From contig CAYQES010000032.1 in assembly GCA_964416595.1 (NCBI GenBank), positions 1 through 23,950 on the forward strand: a stretch of 23,950 bases of DNA. The letters are read 5' to 3'. Position 1 is the first letter of the stretch. Each line of letters opens with the position of its first letter. The notes beneath the pieces were generated by a model. The model ran no database searches. It had not been told where the DNA came from and saw nothing but the letters and a program-made list of their open reading frames with translations. The position numbers and the translations under genes were made by a program. Below are positions 1-8,237 of the stretch, piece by piece. Origin of the DNA: JAKFYM01 sp964416595 (GTDB lineage Bacteria; Bdellovibrionota; UBA1018; CAIPTA01).

Positions 1-66
1 GACGGGACTCGAACCTGCGACCTGCGCTTTACGAAAGCGCTGCTCTACCAACTGAGCTACATCGGC
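1..66 (-). tRNA. tRNA-Thr (anticodon CGU), 3' end cut by the window edge
   Basis: Read on the minus strand, the sequence starts at 66 with acceptor strand GCCGATG, then the D arm GCTC-AGTTGGTA-GAGC, then a 5 bp anticodon stem GCGCT/AGCGC closing the loop TTCGTAA. The anticodon CGU reads the threonine codon ACG. The variable loop AGGTC and a T arm with TTCGAGT follow. The 3' acceptor strand lies outside the window. As read, the T stem contains one A-C mismatch, which could be natural or a base error. Identity is certain from the anticodon loop; only the 3' end is unseen. Confidence 0.95.
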
Positions 67-130
67 TTATTTGCAAGGCTTTTTGGTGCCGAATTTCTAC
101 CATACATTCCAGACTGTTTAGAGCGTTTTC

Positions 131-158
131 TAAAGAAAGCCTGAAAATTGTCCGATAA
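131..158 (+). promoter_or_regulatory. Candidate sigma-28 (FliA-type) promoter
   Basis: TAAAGAAA at 131-138 and TCCGATAA at 151-158 resemble the flagellar sigma-28 consensus TAAAGTTT and GCCGATAA. The gap after TAAA is 16 nt rather than the usual 15. A transcript starting about 7-10 nt downstream would give a leader of roughly 30 nt before the ATG at 199. This would also place the other possible starts at 148 and 166 at or before the transcript start. Motif match by eye only. Confidence 0.45.
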
Positions 159-198
159 GAATAGTATGTCTTTCCGCAAGGAAGGACGGGGGAGTTTT

Positions 199-1278
199 AT
201 GAAATTCGGCATTTGGCTACTGATTTTAAGTGTCGCCTTGGCGCCGGCCTATCCTAATTTTACGTGGATACCCACAGCCCAAGCAGAAGGCCCACAAAAT
301 AATAATAGCGACTGCACTAGCAGTACTGCAGGCTACGGGGGCGGATCCCTCACCCACTGTAATACTACGGACAGCCAAGAAACCTCACAAAAAGACACAG
401 AAAAACTGAACGATAGCGGTAGCCAGCAATCGTCTATGATGGGCACCATGGCCATTGGTGCTGGTATGGCAATGATCGCTGCTGGTATGGCTTGTTCTCC
501 GTCGCCTTGCACCGGTCTAATCGCTGCTGGAGCGGCCCTGGTGATGGCTGGCATGCAAGCCCTAAGTGCAGCTAGCAAAATGGCCAATAACTCGGGCATC
601 TCTGGGTACAATGCGGGAAATTTGGGCAGCATCTCTGGCTTAGATCCCGTGAAAACAAACCTGGGCAAAAATGGTCCAGGCGCTTCGATTAAGATCGATC
701 CGAATTTAACCCGCGATGGAAAAGTCGGTATGATCTTCGATGATTTTGAGCAAAAAACGGGCATCAGCCGGGAAGAGCTGGCAGAGGCTTTGGCAGCGGG
801 AAAATCTCCTTCAGAAATTATGGCCGCCGCTGGTAAATTTGGCTCCCAGGATCAGCTCGACAAAATCTTAGCGGATAATGCGGCCGCCGGTAGCGCCATG
901 ACTCAGGATGAACTCATGAATAAACTCGGCCTCGCTCCTGAGGATATGTTGGTGGCCAGTACAGCAGATGAAAGTGCTTATAGTGCAGCCAGCGTTGGCG
1001 CATCCCGCTCTCCTAGCAGCACTACCAATGGCTTAGATGGCCTCTTGGGAGCCAAAGCCGATCCGAATGCCGGCGTGTTTGGCAATAAATTAGGTTTAAG
1101 CCCCGATGTGCAAGCGGCCTTGGATCGCAACGGCATCACGAGCCGCTCTATTTTCCAAATGGTGAGCGATCAATACAAACGCAAAACCCCCATGCTCTTT
1201 GGTGTGCCCGCCCGGCAGCCAAGTAGTCACGGCGTGGAAAATCCTTTTGCCAATCTGGACGGAAAAGTGGAGCTCTAG
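199..1278 (+). CDS. Secreted protein of unknown function with a Gly/Ala/Met-rich hydrophobic segment
   Basis: I do not recognise this 359-residue protein. The ATG at 199 is chosen because it follows a purine-rich GGACGGGGGAG tract and begins a clear signal peptide (MKFGIWLLILSVALA, likely cut after TAQA near residue 29). TTG 148 and ATG 166 are in frame but would put a charged extension ahead of the signal. The mature protein starts Asn/Ser/Thr-rich. A hydrophobic, glycine-zipper-like stretch follows at about residues 80-127, containing two Cys in CSPSPC (99-104). The rest is soluble and low in Cys, with short helical-looking acidic segments. The zipper could insert into a membrane or self-assemble. 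It lies 2 nt ahead of another secreted unknown, so the two are probably translated together and act together in the envelope. A sigma-28-like promoter upstream hints at motility-phase expression. No function is assigned. Confidence 0.8.
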   Translation: MKFGIWLLILSVALAPAYPNFTWIPTAQAEGPQNNNSDCTSSTAGYGGGSLTHCNTTDSQETSQKDTEKLNDSGSQQSSMMGTMAIGAGMAMIAAGMACSPSPCTGLIAAGAALVMAGMQALSAASKMANNSGISGYNAGNLGSISGLDPVKTNLGKNGPGASIKIDPNLTRDGKVGMIFDDFEQKTGISREELAEALAAGKSPSEIMAAAGKFGSQDQLDKILADNAAAGSAMTQDELMNKLGLAPEDMLVASTADESAYSAASVGASRSPSSTTNGLDGLLGAKADPNAGVFGNKLGLSPDVQAALDRNGITSRSIFQMVSDQYKRKTPMLFGVPARQPSSHGVENPFANLDGKVEL

Positions 1279-1280
1279 CT

Positions 1281-2111
1281 ATGCCGCTTTGGCTGGCCTT
1301 AGTGCTATCTTTTTCCGCCGAAGCAAGCGATCTACTCACTTGTGTGGATTTGGCGGTGAAAGGCAGCCCGAACTGCCAAGAAGCCTCCTGCCGTGGACTA
1401 AAACAATCCATGGAAAATTTTCGTAAAAAAAGTAGCTGCCTAAGGGGATCGAACGATCACTGCGCCCAATGGGGCCACGAAGGCCAATCCCAAGCCAAAT
1501 GGCTTTCGCTCGCTGCTGCGCACCTGGGCGCCTTTGGGGTTTGCATCACGAATCACTATGGCGCTGAAGACGAAGGCGGCTATGAGCGGGCCATGGCGGA
1601 TAGTAGCTTCATGGGAAAAATCAAAGCCATGGAGGATGGCAGTAGTGCCTTTCAGCTCTTGGATAGCTCTCTTTTACTTGAAACCTTGGACCAGAAACGA
1701 CGCTTCAGCACGGTTTTAAAAAACTCCCCCTTAGCTTTGCAATTAACCATAGAAGAACTAGAAGTTTTTATAGTGGCCGCAGATAATCCCATTCCCCTAC
1801 AGGTGGAAGAAGAAAGCATACTCGGATCCACGGTAATCCAAGCCAAAACCCTTAGGGCTCAAAAAACTAGAGACGCGACTCTTTACTCCGCAAAAACAAA
1901 ACGGGAGCCCACCGCGCTCCCGCCCAAAATACAACCAAAAATACCGACAAAAATTCGCCTTACCATAGATTCTGATCTCTTCGCCCGCGTTAGTTCGGCA
2001 TACCAAAGGAATGCCCGAGAATTACGCGGAATCGACGATTATTTAAAAATGAATCCACCCCCACCGGCAAAAGATATCAGTGAGCTTTTGCGGCGGGGTG
2101 GCAGCCTCTAA
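1281..2111 (+). CDS. Secreted Cys-rich protein of unknown function
   Basis: This 276-residue protein starts with a short signal peptide (MPLWLALVLSFSAEA, cut before SDLL). A Shine-Dalgarno GGAG at 1268-1271 lies inside the end of the preceding gene, and the ATG comes 2 nt after that gene's stop, so translation is probably coupled. The first 90 or so mature residues contain many Cys (LLTCVD, PNCQEASC, SSCLRG, DHCAQW, GVCIT), which suggests disulfides in the periplasm. The middle is helical and acidic. The C-terminal third is Lys/Pro-rich and then Arg-rich, ending in PPPPAKDISELLRRGG. I recognise no family. It probably works with the glycine-zipper protein encoded just upstream. Its stop is 1 nt from the stop of the convergent RND gene. 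Confidence 0.75.
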   Translation: MPLWLALVLSFSAEASDLLTCVDLAVKGSPNCQEASCRGLKQSMENFRKKSSCLRGSNDHCAQWGHEGQSQAKWLSLAAAHLGAFGVCITNHYGAEDEGGYERAMADSSFMGKIKAMEDGSSAFQLLDSSLLLETLDQKRRFSTVLKNSPLALQLTIEELEVFIVAADNPIPLQVEEESILGSTVIQAKTLRAQKTRDATLYSAKTKREPTALPPKIQPKIPTKIRLTIDSDLFARVSSAYQRNARELRGIDDYLKMNPPPPAKDISELLRRGGSL

Positions 2112-2112
2112 A

Positions 2113-5100
2113 TCAATCCCCTTCGGTGAGTGCACTCTCCGTAAACTCTTCATCCTCTAAACCTTTATTGAGCTTTAAATCCGAAAGCTCCAAGATCGTG
2201 CCGCGCTTATTTTGCAGGTTTGTTACCTGGATTTTTTGCGCACGCCATACGCCCTTATCAAATTGTTTATAACCAGAGAACATGCTCACCTTTAAGGGCT
2301 TCATGGCTTTGTCGTAGTATTCCATCTTGCCCACGAGGTAGTTTTTTAAATCCACCCACAACAAGATTTTTCCATAGGAGCTTTCACCCTTAGGCGTATT
2401 TTCAATCACGGCAAATTTCTGGCCCTTGATATCTTCTTGGCGCACCACTTTGCTTTCAAATTTAGCGTCGGCACTGGTGCCCATGTCTTCATAGCTCAAT
2501 TCCGAATCCATGAAGCTAGAATTTCTTTTCCCCGATTGGATCCGGCGCGTTTGTTTGCTGGAAGGAAGATATAACCACTGGTCTTGGTTCACGGAAAGCA
2601 GAGCCGTGCCTTTCAAATCCGCGGGCGCATTCATGCGCACCAATATCTTTTGTTTTTCTTCAGAACCTTTGCGTCGGATTTCCATGCCGCGATCTTTCTT
2701 TGTGCCATCGGCTTCGCTGATCACCATTTTGATGGTGGCCACCTCATCTTTGCTACTTAGATTTTTTTCTACTTTTTCCAGGATCGCTTTGGCGTTGTTG
2801 GGATCTACCGCATTAGCATGGCTAAAGGCTGGGGTAAGTAGAGCAAAAACGAGACCCGCAGCGATGGCTTTTTCTGACATATCATTCTCCTTTACGTTCT
2901 TTTGAGGGGTTTTTCTATTTTTCAACATCCAAGGGAAAGCCACAAGCATGGCCGGCATAAATACCAAATCCCCGATCAAACCACCGGCAATAGCCATTAG
3001 CATATACACGCCAAACTGTTGGTTTAAGGAAAAGTAAGATCCTAGGAACACCAAAAATCCCGCCGAGAGAGCCAAAGAGGAAAAGAGGCAAAGATTTCCT
3101 TCCTGGTGCCAGGCCTTGGCCACAGAAATATTTCCAGTTCGTTTTTGCAGCAGCATTAAACGCCCCAATAAATAAACCGTATTATCAAAGGAAATCCCAA
3201 GTGCGATCGAGAAAATAAGTGCAATACCCGGCTTAATAGGCGTGCCCACCACTGCCAAAGCTAACAACAACAAAGCTACAGGCGCCAAGTTGGGAATCAC
3301 AGAAGCGATGGTCCAACGCACAGAGCGGAACACAAACCCCAGGGTCAATGCGATCAGTCCAAGAGCCTGCCAAAAACCGTAAATCAATTCACGGCAAAGC
3401 TCATTATTGAGCACATGCACAGTGGTGGCCATCGCCACGGGAGTTACTTTCCAGCCAGGAAATTCATTCTTCGCCTGAACCGTAAATTTTTCCACCAAAC
3501 GAGCCATTTCATCCGCAGGCACATCCCTTAACCTGAGCGCCATGCGCGCTGCCCGGCCATCCGATGTTACATAATATTTGTAGGGGTTCTCGTCGGAAAA
3601 AGAATAAAGAAACCCATACTCCGCCGCTTCTTGCCGAGTGGAAGCTAAATCTCTACCCTGCACGCGTCCTGCGGCCCGTAAAAAATCCTGAGGCCCCACT
3701 ACAGATCCTACACCTGCCTCTTGTCGCCAGCTTTTCGCCAGTTGATCCATTTTTGCAATCGCCACAGGATCATTCCAGGCATTCTCTTCATCCTTTTCCA
3801 CTACAATTCCTAAAGGAATCATGCCGCCCAAATTTGCATCCACAAATTCTGTGGTAGCACGAGCTTCATGGCCCTCAGGTAAATCATCAAAAAGCCTGGT
3901 GGACCAATTGAGATCTTTGCCTTTATATAAACACATAGCACAGAGCACCAAGCAACCAGTCACGATAGTTTTAGGATAAGCCGTAACAAAGAGTGCCCAA
4001 CGGGCCCGGCTTGTTGTCCAGTTCCGCACTTTTGGAACAGGGAACAACACCAGCAGAGGCAGAAGCGCTCCGATCACCACGAACCAGCACACAAAAATCG
4101 AGAACCCTACGGTGAGTCCGTATTGACGAATCAAAGGAATATTGGCGATGCCGATCGCAAAAAATCCAATGGCCGTAGTAACCGCCGTGAGAAAATTAGG
4201 TAGCAATAGTCCGTGATAGGAGCGAAACAACACCTGCAAAGGATCTGGATTTTTCTGAGTGCGTTTGGCCAATTCCCAGTCCGACGCATACCGCAGCATT
4301 GTATGTGATGCCATGGAAACCACCGTGATCGAAACCAACACCGGCAAGGTACTGGAAAGTACCGTGAAGGTGGTTCCTGTCCACGCCATCCAAGCCAAAG
4401 AAATAAAGTTCGCCAAAAGCATGAGCACCATGGGCACAAACACACTGGAGATCGAGCGGAAAAAAAATAAAAGTGTGAGCACACTAGCTAACAGAGAAAA
4501 ACCTAAGAAATTTTTAAGCTCTTTCCCTAGAGTTTTTCCCACTCCCGATTGCACCGCCGGAATTCCACCTAATCTAATAGTGGCCTGAGGAAAAGCTGCC
4601 GTGAGTTCTGCCCGGGCTTCCTCTTGGATGATGTAGCTGCGTTCCGCAGGAATATCGTGGAGACCAACAGCCACCAGGGCCGTGCGACCATCGGGACTAA
4701 TCAATTGGGGCGTAAGAATTGGATCTGCCAGCACTCTCTTAGCCCAATCCTTCTCAGGAGTGAGCTCCAAAAGCCTGCCCACAGTAAGCCCCTCTTTTGT
4801 GTTGGAAGCTCCTTCTACGGTGGCGATACTGATGGAAAAGTTCACACCCTCTTTCGCACGAATGACCACCGTAGCCTGGTGGAGAAGGTCAGCATTCTTT
4901 TTCTCGAGCCACGTGCCCTCGGGTAATGTAACCAGTGCAAAGAACGGCTCCAAATCCGCCAGCTGAAAGCGGGCTTTCATTTTATCATCGGCGGTCATTA
5001 GGGGGTGATCCGCAGGCAGGAACTGCTTCATGCTGTATTCTGTGCGTAGCTTAGGCAGCGAAAAAGCCGAAACAACACCCAATATTAGGAAGGCCCCCAG

Positions 5101-5163
5101 TACCGAAACACTGACAACCTTAGGGTGTTTTTGTAAAAATCTAGTAATTTTAGACAGTTGCAT
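2113..5163 (-). CDS. RND/MMPL-family exporter fused in frame to a LolA-like lipoprotein-sorting domain
   Basis: The ATG at 5163 (preceded by AGGA) is preferred over an in-frame TTG at 5181; the product is 1016 residues. Residues 1-761 are an RND permease of the HAE3/MMPL type. They contain an N-terminal membrane helix (VVSVSVLGAFLILGVVSAF), a periplasmic loop, a helix bundle around LLASVLTLLFFFRSISSVF, a second periplasmic loop and a second bundle containing IALGISFDNTVYLLGRL. Residues 762-1016 begin with a complete signal peptide (MSEKAIAAGLVFALLTPAFSHA). They continue as a LolA-like outer-membrane lipoprotein-sorting protein, with features such as LLSVNQDQWLYLPSSKQTRR and ILLWVDLKNYLVGKMEYYDK. 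These two parts are normally separate neighbouring genes. No stop separates them here, and a strong ribosome site remains at the junction. Likely role: proton-driven lipid or amphiphile export across the envelope. A dyad and promoter-like sequence lie upstream. Confidence 0.85.
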   Translation of the reverse strand: MQLSKITRFLQKHPKVVSVSVLGAFLILGVVSAFSLPKLRTEYSMKQFLPADHPLMTADDKMKARFQLADLEPFFALVTLPEGTWLEKKNADLLHQATVVIRAKEGVNFSISIATVEGASNTKEGLTVGRLLELTPEKDWAKRVLADPILTPQLISPDGRTALVAVGLHDIPAERSYIIQEEARAELTAAFPQATIRLGGIPAVQSGVGKTLGKELKNFLGFSLLASVLTLLFFFRSISSVFVPMVLMLLANFISLAWMAWTGTTFTVLSSTLPVLVSITVVSMASHTMLRYASDWELAKRTQKNPDPLQVLFRSYHGLLLPNFLTAVTTAIGFFAIGIANIPLIRQYGLTVGFSIFVCWFVVIGALLPLLVLFPVPKVRNWTTSRARWALFVTAYPKTIVTGCLVLCAMCLYKGKDLNWSTRLFDDLPEGHEARATTEFVDANLGGMIPLGIVVEKDEENAWNDPVAIAKMDQLAKSWRQEAGVGSVVGPQDFLRAAGRVQGRDLASTRQEAAEYGFLYSFSDENPYKYYVTSDGRAARMALRLRDVPADEMARLVEKFTVQAKNEFPGWKVTPVAMATTVHVLNNELCRELIYGFWQALGLIALTLGFVFRSVRWTIASVIPNLAPVALLLLALAVVGTPIKPGIALIFSIALGISFDNTVYLLGRLMLLQKRTGNISVAKAWHQEGNLCLFSSLALSAGFLVFLGSYFSLNQQFGVYMLMAIAGGLIGDLVFMPAMLVAFPWMLKNRKTPQKNVKENDMSEKAIAAGLVFALLTPAFSHANAVDPNNAKAILEKVEKNLSSKDEVATIKMVISEADGTKKDRGMEIRRKGSEEKQKILVRMNAPADLKGTALLSVNQDQWLYLPSSKQTRRIQSGKRNSSFMDSELSYEDMGTSADAKFESKVVRQEDIKGQKFAVIENTPKGESSYGKILLWVDLKNYLVGKMEYYDKAMKPLKVSMFSGYKQFDKGVWRAQKIQVTNLQNKRGTILELSDLKLNKGLEDEEFTESALTEGD
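2878..2892 (-). promoter_or_regulatory. Internal ribosome binding site and ATG for the LolA-like domain
   Basis: On the minus strand AAGGAG (2892-2887) is followed by a 6 nt spacer and ATG (2880-2878). This ATG is in frame and opens a signal peptide. Spacing and strength look like a normal gene start although the site lies inside the larger reading frame. It could direct a separate 255-residue periplasmic product (2113-2880). Confidence 0.6.
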
Positions 5164-5195
5164 CTCGTCCTGCTCTCTCAAAAACTTTGTGACAA

Positions 5196-5223
5196 ATCCT
5201 AAAACTCCTTGCTCAATTGTTAA
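5196..5223 (-). promoter_or_regulatory. Candidate sigma-70 promoter for the RND-LolA gene
   Basis: On the minus strand TTAACA (5223-5218) and TAGGAT (5201-5196) are separated by 16 nt and lie about 30-60 nt upstream of the ATG at 5163. The -35 box coincides with one arm of the dyad at 5218-5235, so a regulator bound there could block it. Weak motif match. Confidence 0.3.
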
Positions 5224-5235
5224 AACATGTTAACA
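5218..5235. promoter_or_regulatory. Inverted repeat, possible operator between divergent genes
   Basis: TGTTAA-AACATG-TTAACA is a perfect 6 bp dyad with a 6 nt centre. It also contains the 10 bp palindrome ATGTTAACAT at 5227-5236. It sits between the divergent exporter gene and the secreted-protein gene, in AT-rich DNA. RND exporters are often controlled by TetR-type regulators that bind such dyads, but no regulator gene is present in the window. Confidence 0.35.
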
Positions 5236-5312
5236 TTTAATAACTGAGCAGAATAATCGGTTAAAACCAATTACTACCTGAAGCTCACTCATCGTTCACT
5301 GGGGAACTTTCT

Positions 5313-6815
5313 ATGAGGCTTTTTCTCTTTCTTTTCCTTACGTCACTTCCGGCTCACGCATCGTGGACCGTGAAAAGCGAATTCCAGTTATTGCTGAATG
5401 AAAAAATCTTCGACAAAATGATCGCCGATTTCGGCCAAAGCCTACAGGGCCAACAAGCGATCCCTATCGGTGACTTCACGGTTACTCCGGGCGGAATCCC
5501 TATTCAAATCCAGGGCGTGCGCGCCGAAGTAAACTATTCTTTCCCCGCACCTAAGCGAGTGGATGATCGTACACGGGAATGGGATTTACACTCTGACCAA
5601 CTTTCCGCTAGGCTTTTGGTGAACAAAATTTCCGCCACCCAAACGATTGTGCGGGAAATCGACGGCATCATCATCCGCATTCGCCTACAAGCGGAGTGTA
5701 ACAATGTGGTGCTACGCCTGCCTCCCGGTCGCACTACGGTTCAAGCACGCATCCGCGCCGAATTGGCTCAAAGCCAAATTAAACTGAGCCTTCCTTCTTA
5801 CGAAGCTCACTGGCAAGAAGGAGCCTGGCAAGTAGAGAGCATGCAGTGCTCTGGCATTGAAGGTTTTGAAAACATTGTAAAGGCCGAAGCTTTACGTGCG
5901 CTCTCTAGTTTTCAAAACTTTGATGCAGAAGTACGCACGGCCCTCAACGAAAACTTTGAAAAATGGAGCAAGGATGCAAGCCTCCTGCTCTTGAGCGAGC
6001 GGGAACTGCCTTCCAATAAAGATTACGTAAAAATTTTCTATGAGCCAAAATTTGCCTATGAAACGGGCGCGGGTGTGCTCCTAGGCGGTACCATCCGTTT
6101 CGATTATCCCTTCGTGGCCCCCGATCAAACCATCGAGCATGTGTATGAACTAAATAACGCCGCTCTTTCTCAAGAAGGTGAGCAGCCGCAATTACTTTTA
6201 CCTTTCGCCACCGTGCGGGCTCTAATGATGGGAGAATATTTTGCTGGGAAATTGGAATACTCCTTAAGAAGCTACGAAATCCCCGCCTTCCAAGAATTCA
6301 TGCAGTCCCGCTGGAAACAATTCTGGGCGTGGCCGGAACTAAGACGTTTTGCTAAAAACACCACCTTCGCTTTTCAGTTCTTACCACTGGGCCCCCCCGC
6401 CATAACAGATGAACAAAAAGGCGCAAACAATTCTATCCAAGGAAAATTGGACATTCCCCTTTCCGTGCGCGTATTCGCTCCCTTGGAAGGCAAATACCGC
6501 CCCATGGTGGAATTCCGCACCCGAGTGGCTGGCAGCACGAACTTACGCCTAACAGACAAAGGCCAAATCGAAATGCAACTTACGGCCGAAGAGCACCCCG
6601 TGAATTATGCGTGGTCTACAGATTATGTAAAAAAATACAACCCCACAAAACGCATCGCTGTGGAAACCATCACTTCACAAATCCGCGAAAGCATGGGCAC
6701 CAAAGGATTTACACTGGCGATTCCTACGCTCAAAGTAGGAAAGTCCTTGGAGCTCGTGCCCCAACAATGGAACCTAGATGGGAAAAACCTCAAACTAGAT
6801 TTTATCGCGAAATAA
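5313..6815 (+). CDS. Secreted two-part protein, possible periplasmic lipid-binding (TULIP-like) fold
   Basis: The 500-residue product has a signal peptide (MRLFLFLFLTSLPAHA, cut before SWTV), and GGGGA lies 7 nt ahead of the ATG. I recognise no named family. What can be seen: an early amphipathic helix (FQLLLNEKIFDKMIADFGQ), then alternating beta-type sequence with few Cys, a central helical stretch (residues about 190-230), and a second beta-rich half ending in LKLDFIAK. Length and the helix-then-sheet pattern in two halves recall BPI/LBP-type lipid-binding proteins; this is inference only. It is divergent from the RND-LolA exporter, and its stop is 5 nt from the stop of a convergent beta-barrel gene. 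This places it in an envelope transport locus, where a soluble lipid carrier would make sense. Confidence 0.7.
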   Translation: MRLFLFLFLTSLPAHASWTVKSEFQLLLNEKIFDKMIADFGQSLQGQQAIPIGDFTVTPGGIPIQIQGVRAEVNYSFPAPKRVDDRTREWDLHSDQLSARLLVNKISATQTIVREIDGIIIRIRLQAECNNVVLRLPPGRTTVQARIRAELAQSQIKLSLPSYEAHWQEGAWQVESMQCSGIEGFENIVKAEALRALSSFQNFDAEVRTALNENFEKWSKDASLLLLSERELPSNKDYVKIFYEPKFAYETGAGVLLGGTIRFDYPFVAPDQTIEHVYELNNAALSQEGEQPQLLLPFATVRALMMGEYFAGKLEYSLRSYEIPAFQEFMQSRWKQFWAWPELRRFAKNTTFAFQFLPLGPPAITDEQKGANNSIQGKLDIPLSVRVFAPLEGKYRPMVEFRTRVAGSTNLRLTDKGQIEMQLTAEEHPVNYAWSTDYVKKYNPTKRIAVETITSQIRESMGTKGFTLAIPTLKVGKSLELVPQQWNLDGKNLKLDFIAK

Positions 6816-6820
6816 AATCT

Positions 6821-8143
6821 CTAGAACTGGGCCAGAAGCGAGAGCGTAGTACGATCATTACGCCGGTAGGTGCCGATCGGAGTTTCCATGGGGCCCTCTA
6901 AGAGATCGGACGCAAGCTTTGCCCGCCAGCCATCGGCAATTTTGTAGGTGGCTTCGCCATGCCACATGCTGCCCTTGAATTTCATGTCTCTTAGGTAGGA
7001 AAGCAGCACTGTGAATCTATCTGAGGGCGCCCAGCGCAATGCGCCCATGCCTGCCTCTTCAAACATACGGGACAAAGAAATACTGTTTGTATCCAAGGTT
7101 TCCACACTATCCACCTTCGTGGCTTGCACCAGCATCGTAAGCGCCCCCCCACCCACACCGATAGTGCTCTCTAGGCCCAGCACATTTTCCCAAATCCGGG
7201 CCGGCAAATCAAAACGGCGATTTAACACATGGGTATAGGCCGAAGCCCCCTTCATAAGCACATTGCCGAGCACCCAGGTAAAACTCGTACCAGTCATGCG
7301 AATGGGATAATACGCCGCTTGCAGAGTAATATCAGGATCCACCGTGAGCGTAGCCAGAGTGCCGTCATAGGAATTGGTGGTCACAGAAATACTACGTATG
7401 CGAACATCTGGTGCCTGCGCAGCTCCTTGAAAGCCGGCAATGGTCCAATCAAATCCAGGAAAACGAAATTTCATGCGCAAGCCATAGTTATTCTCGAGCG
7501 CATTTTCCACTTCTAGCTGAGTATCGTATTTGTAGCGCAAGTTTGTGGGTAACAAGATCTTCGTGGGGCCAAAAGCTGTGCCGATGGAACGCACCCGGTA
7601 CACATCCCGTGGAAGCCACCGGCTGTTTTCCCCCGGCAATAATGTTTTCCTTTGTTTCGGGATGTACACAGCCTCCACAAAAAAATCCGTAAAATCTCTT
7701 TTTACCACTAGAGCCGGAGCGCCTAACTTTTCCGAACGCAAAGGGTCAAAGTAGCGACGGGCATTCACCACATCCAAAGGATTAAACACGTCGGTATCGC
7801 CCCAGTTGAACACATTCATACCGGCTTGCACTGTCCAAGGCAGATTCTGCCATTGCACATAGCCCTCGGGAAAATCCCAGAAAACGCGCTCATTTTTAGA
7901 AACGTTACTTGGATCCAATTGCAACACCGGCAAAGCTCGCAAGCGCAAACTCCTGCCCCGCCGCACAGTAGAGGGAGCTTTGATTGTATAGATGCCCCGG
8001 GTCTGGGTGCTATCGAGACCCACAGTGCGATCGGACCAATACATCCCCTCCGCTTCCAATTCCGCACCGAAGGAGGTTTTCCACTCTTCGGCGTAGAGGG
8101 TGAAGGGAAAGAGAAAGGTAAGGAAAAGTAAGAAGGTATTCAT
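6821..8143 (-). CDS. Outer-membrane beta-barrel protein, DUF1302/porin-like
   Basis: This 440-residue protein has a signal peptide (MNTFLLFLTFLFPFTLYA, cut before EEWK) and ends in Phe (LSLLAQF), as outer-membrane barrels usually do. The body consists of alternating short strands with aromatic girdle residues. The segment VQAGMNVFNWGDTDVFNPLD followed by VVNARRYFDPL resembles the W-G-D-x(4)-NP region of DUF1302-like barrels, which often accompany RND/LolA exporters. It would give the exporter an outer-membrane partner, though it lies about 1.6 kb from that gene and is probably transcribed separately. A weak AAGAAG lies very close to the ATG, so the start is less sure than the rest. It is divergent from ampG. 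Confidence 0.7.
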   Translation of the reverse strand: MNTFLLFLTFLFPFTLYAEEWKTSFGAELEAEGMYWSDRTVGLDSTQTRGIYTIKAPSTVRRGRSLRLRALPVLQLDPSNVSKNERVFWDFPEGYVQWQNLPWTVQAGMNVFNWGDTDVFNPLDVVNARRYFDPLRSEKLGAPALVVKRDFTDFFVEAVYIPKQRKTLLPGENSRWLPRDVYRVRSIGTAFGPTKILLPTNLRYKYDTQLEVENALENNYGLRMKFRFPGFDWTIAGFQGAAQAPDVRIRSISVTTNSYDGTLATLTVDPDITLQAAYYPIRMTGTSFTWVLGNVLMKGASAYTHVLNRRFDLPARIWENVLGLESTIGVGGGALTMLVQATKVDSVETLDTNSISLSRMFEEAGMGALRWAPSDRFTVLLSYLRDMKFKGSMWHGEATYKIADGWRAKLASDLLEGPMETPIGTYRRNDRTTLSLLAQF

Positions 8144-8237
8144 GCTTCTTGCATTTTACGTAGAGGAAAGGAAAGGAGTAAAGACCTTTGGAAAAAATCC
8201 TCGTCTATCGCCTTTGAACAAGGGTATTCTGGTTTCC

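Noticed and set aside
333..764. 143-codon frame opposite the first secreted gene
   Set aside because: No ribosome site, Pro/Ala/Ile-rich antisense composition, fully inside a better supported gene with signal peptide.
4131..4484. Open frame of 117 codons on the minus strand
   Set aside because: Out-of-frame shadow of the RND gene; composition is Cys/Trp/Arg-rich as expected for a shadow frame.
8100..8237. 46-residue N-terminal extension of AmpG
   Set aside because: Overlaps the divergent barrel gene and its start region, is highly basic and not part of the AmpG family core; ATG at 8238 starts just before the first helix.
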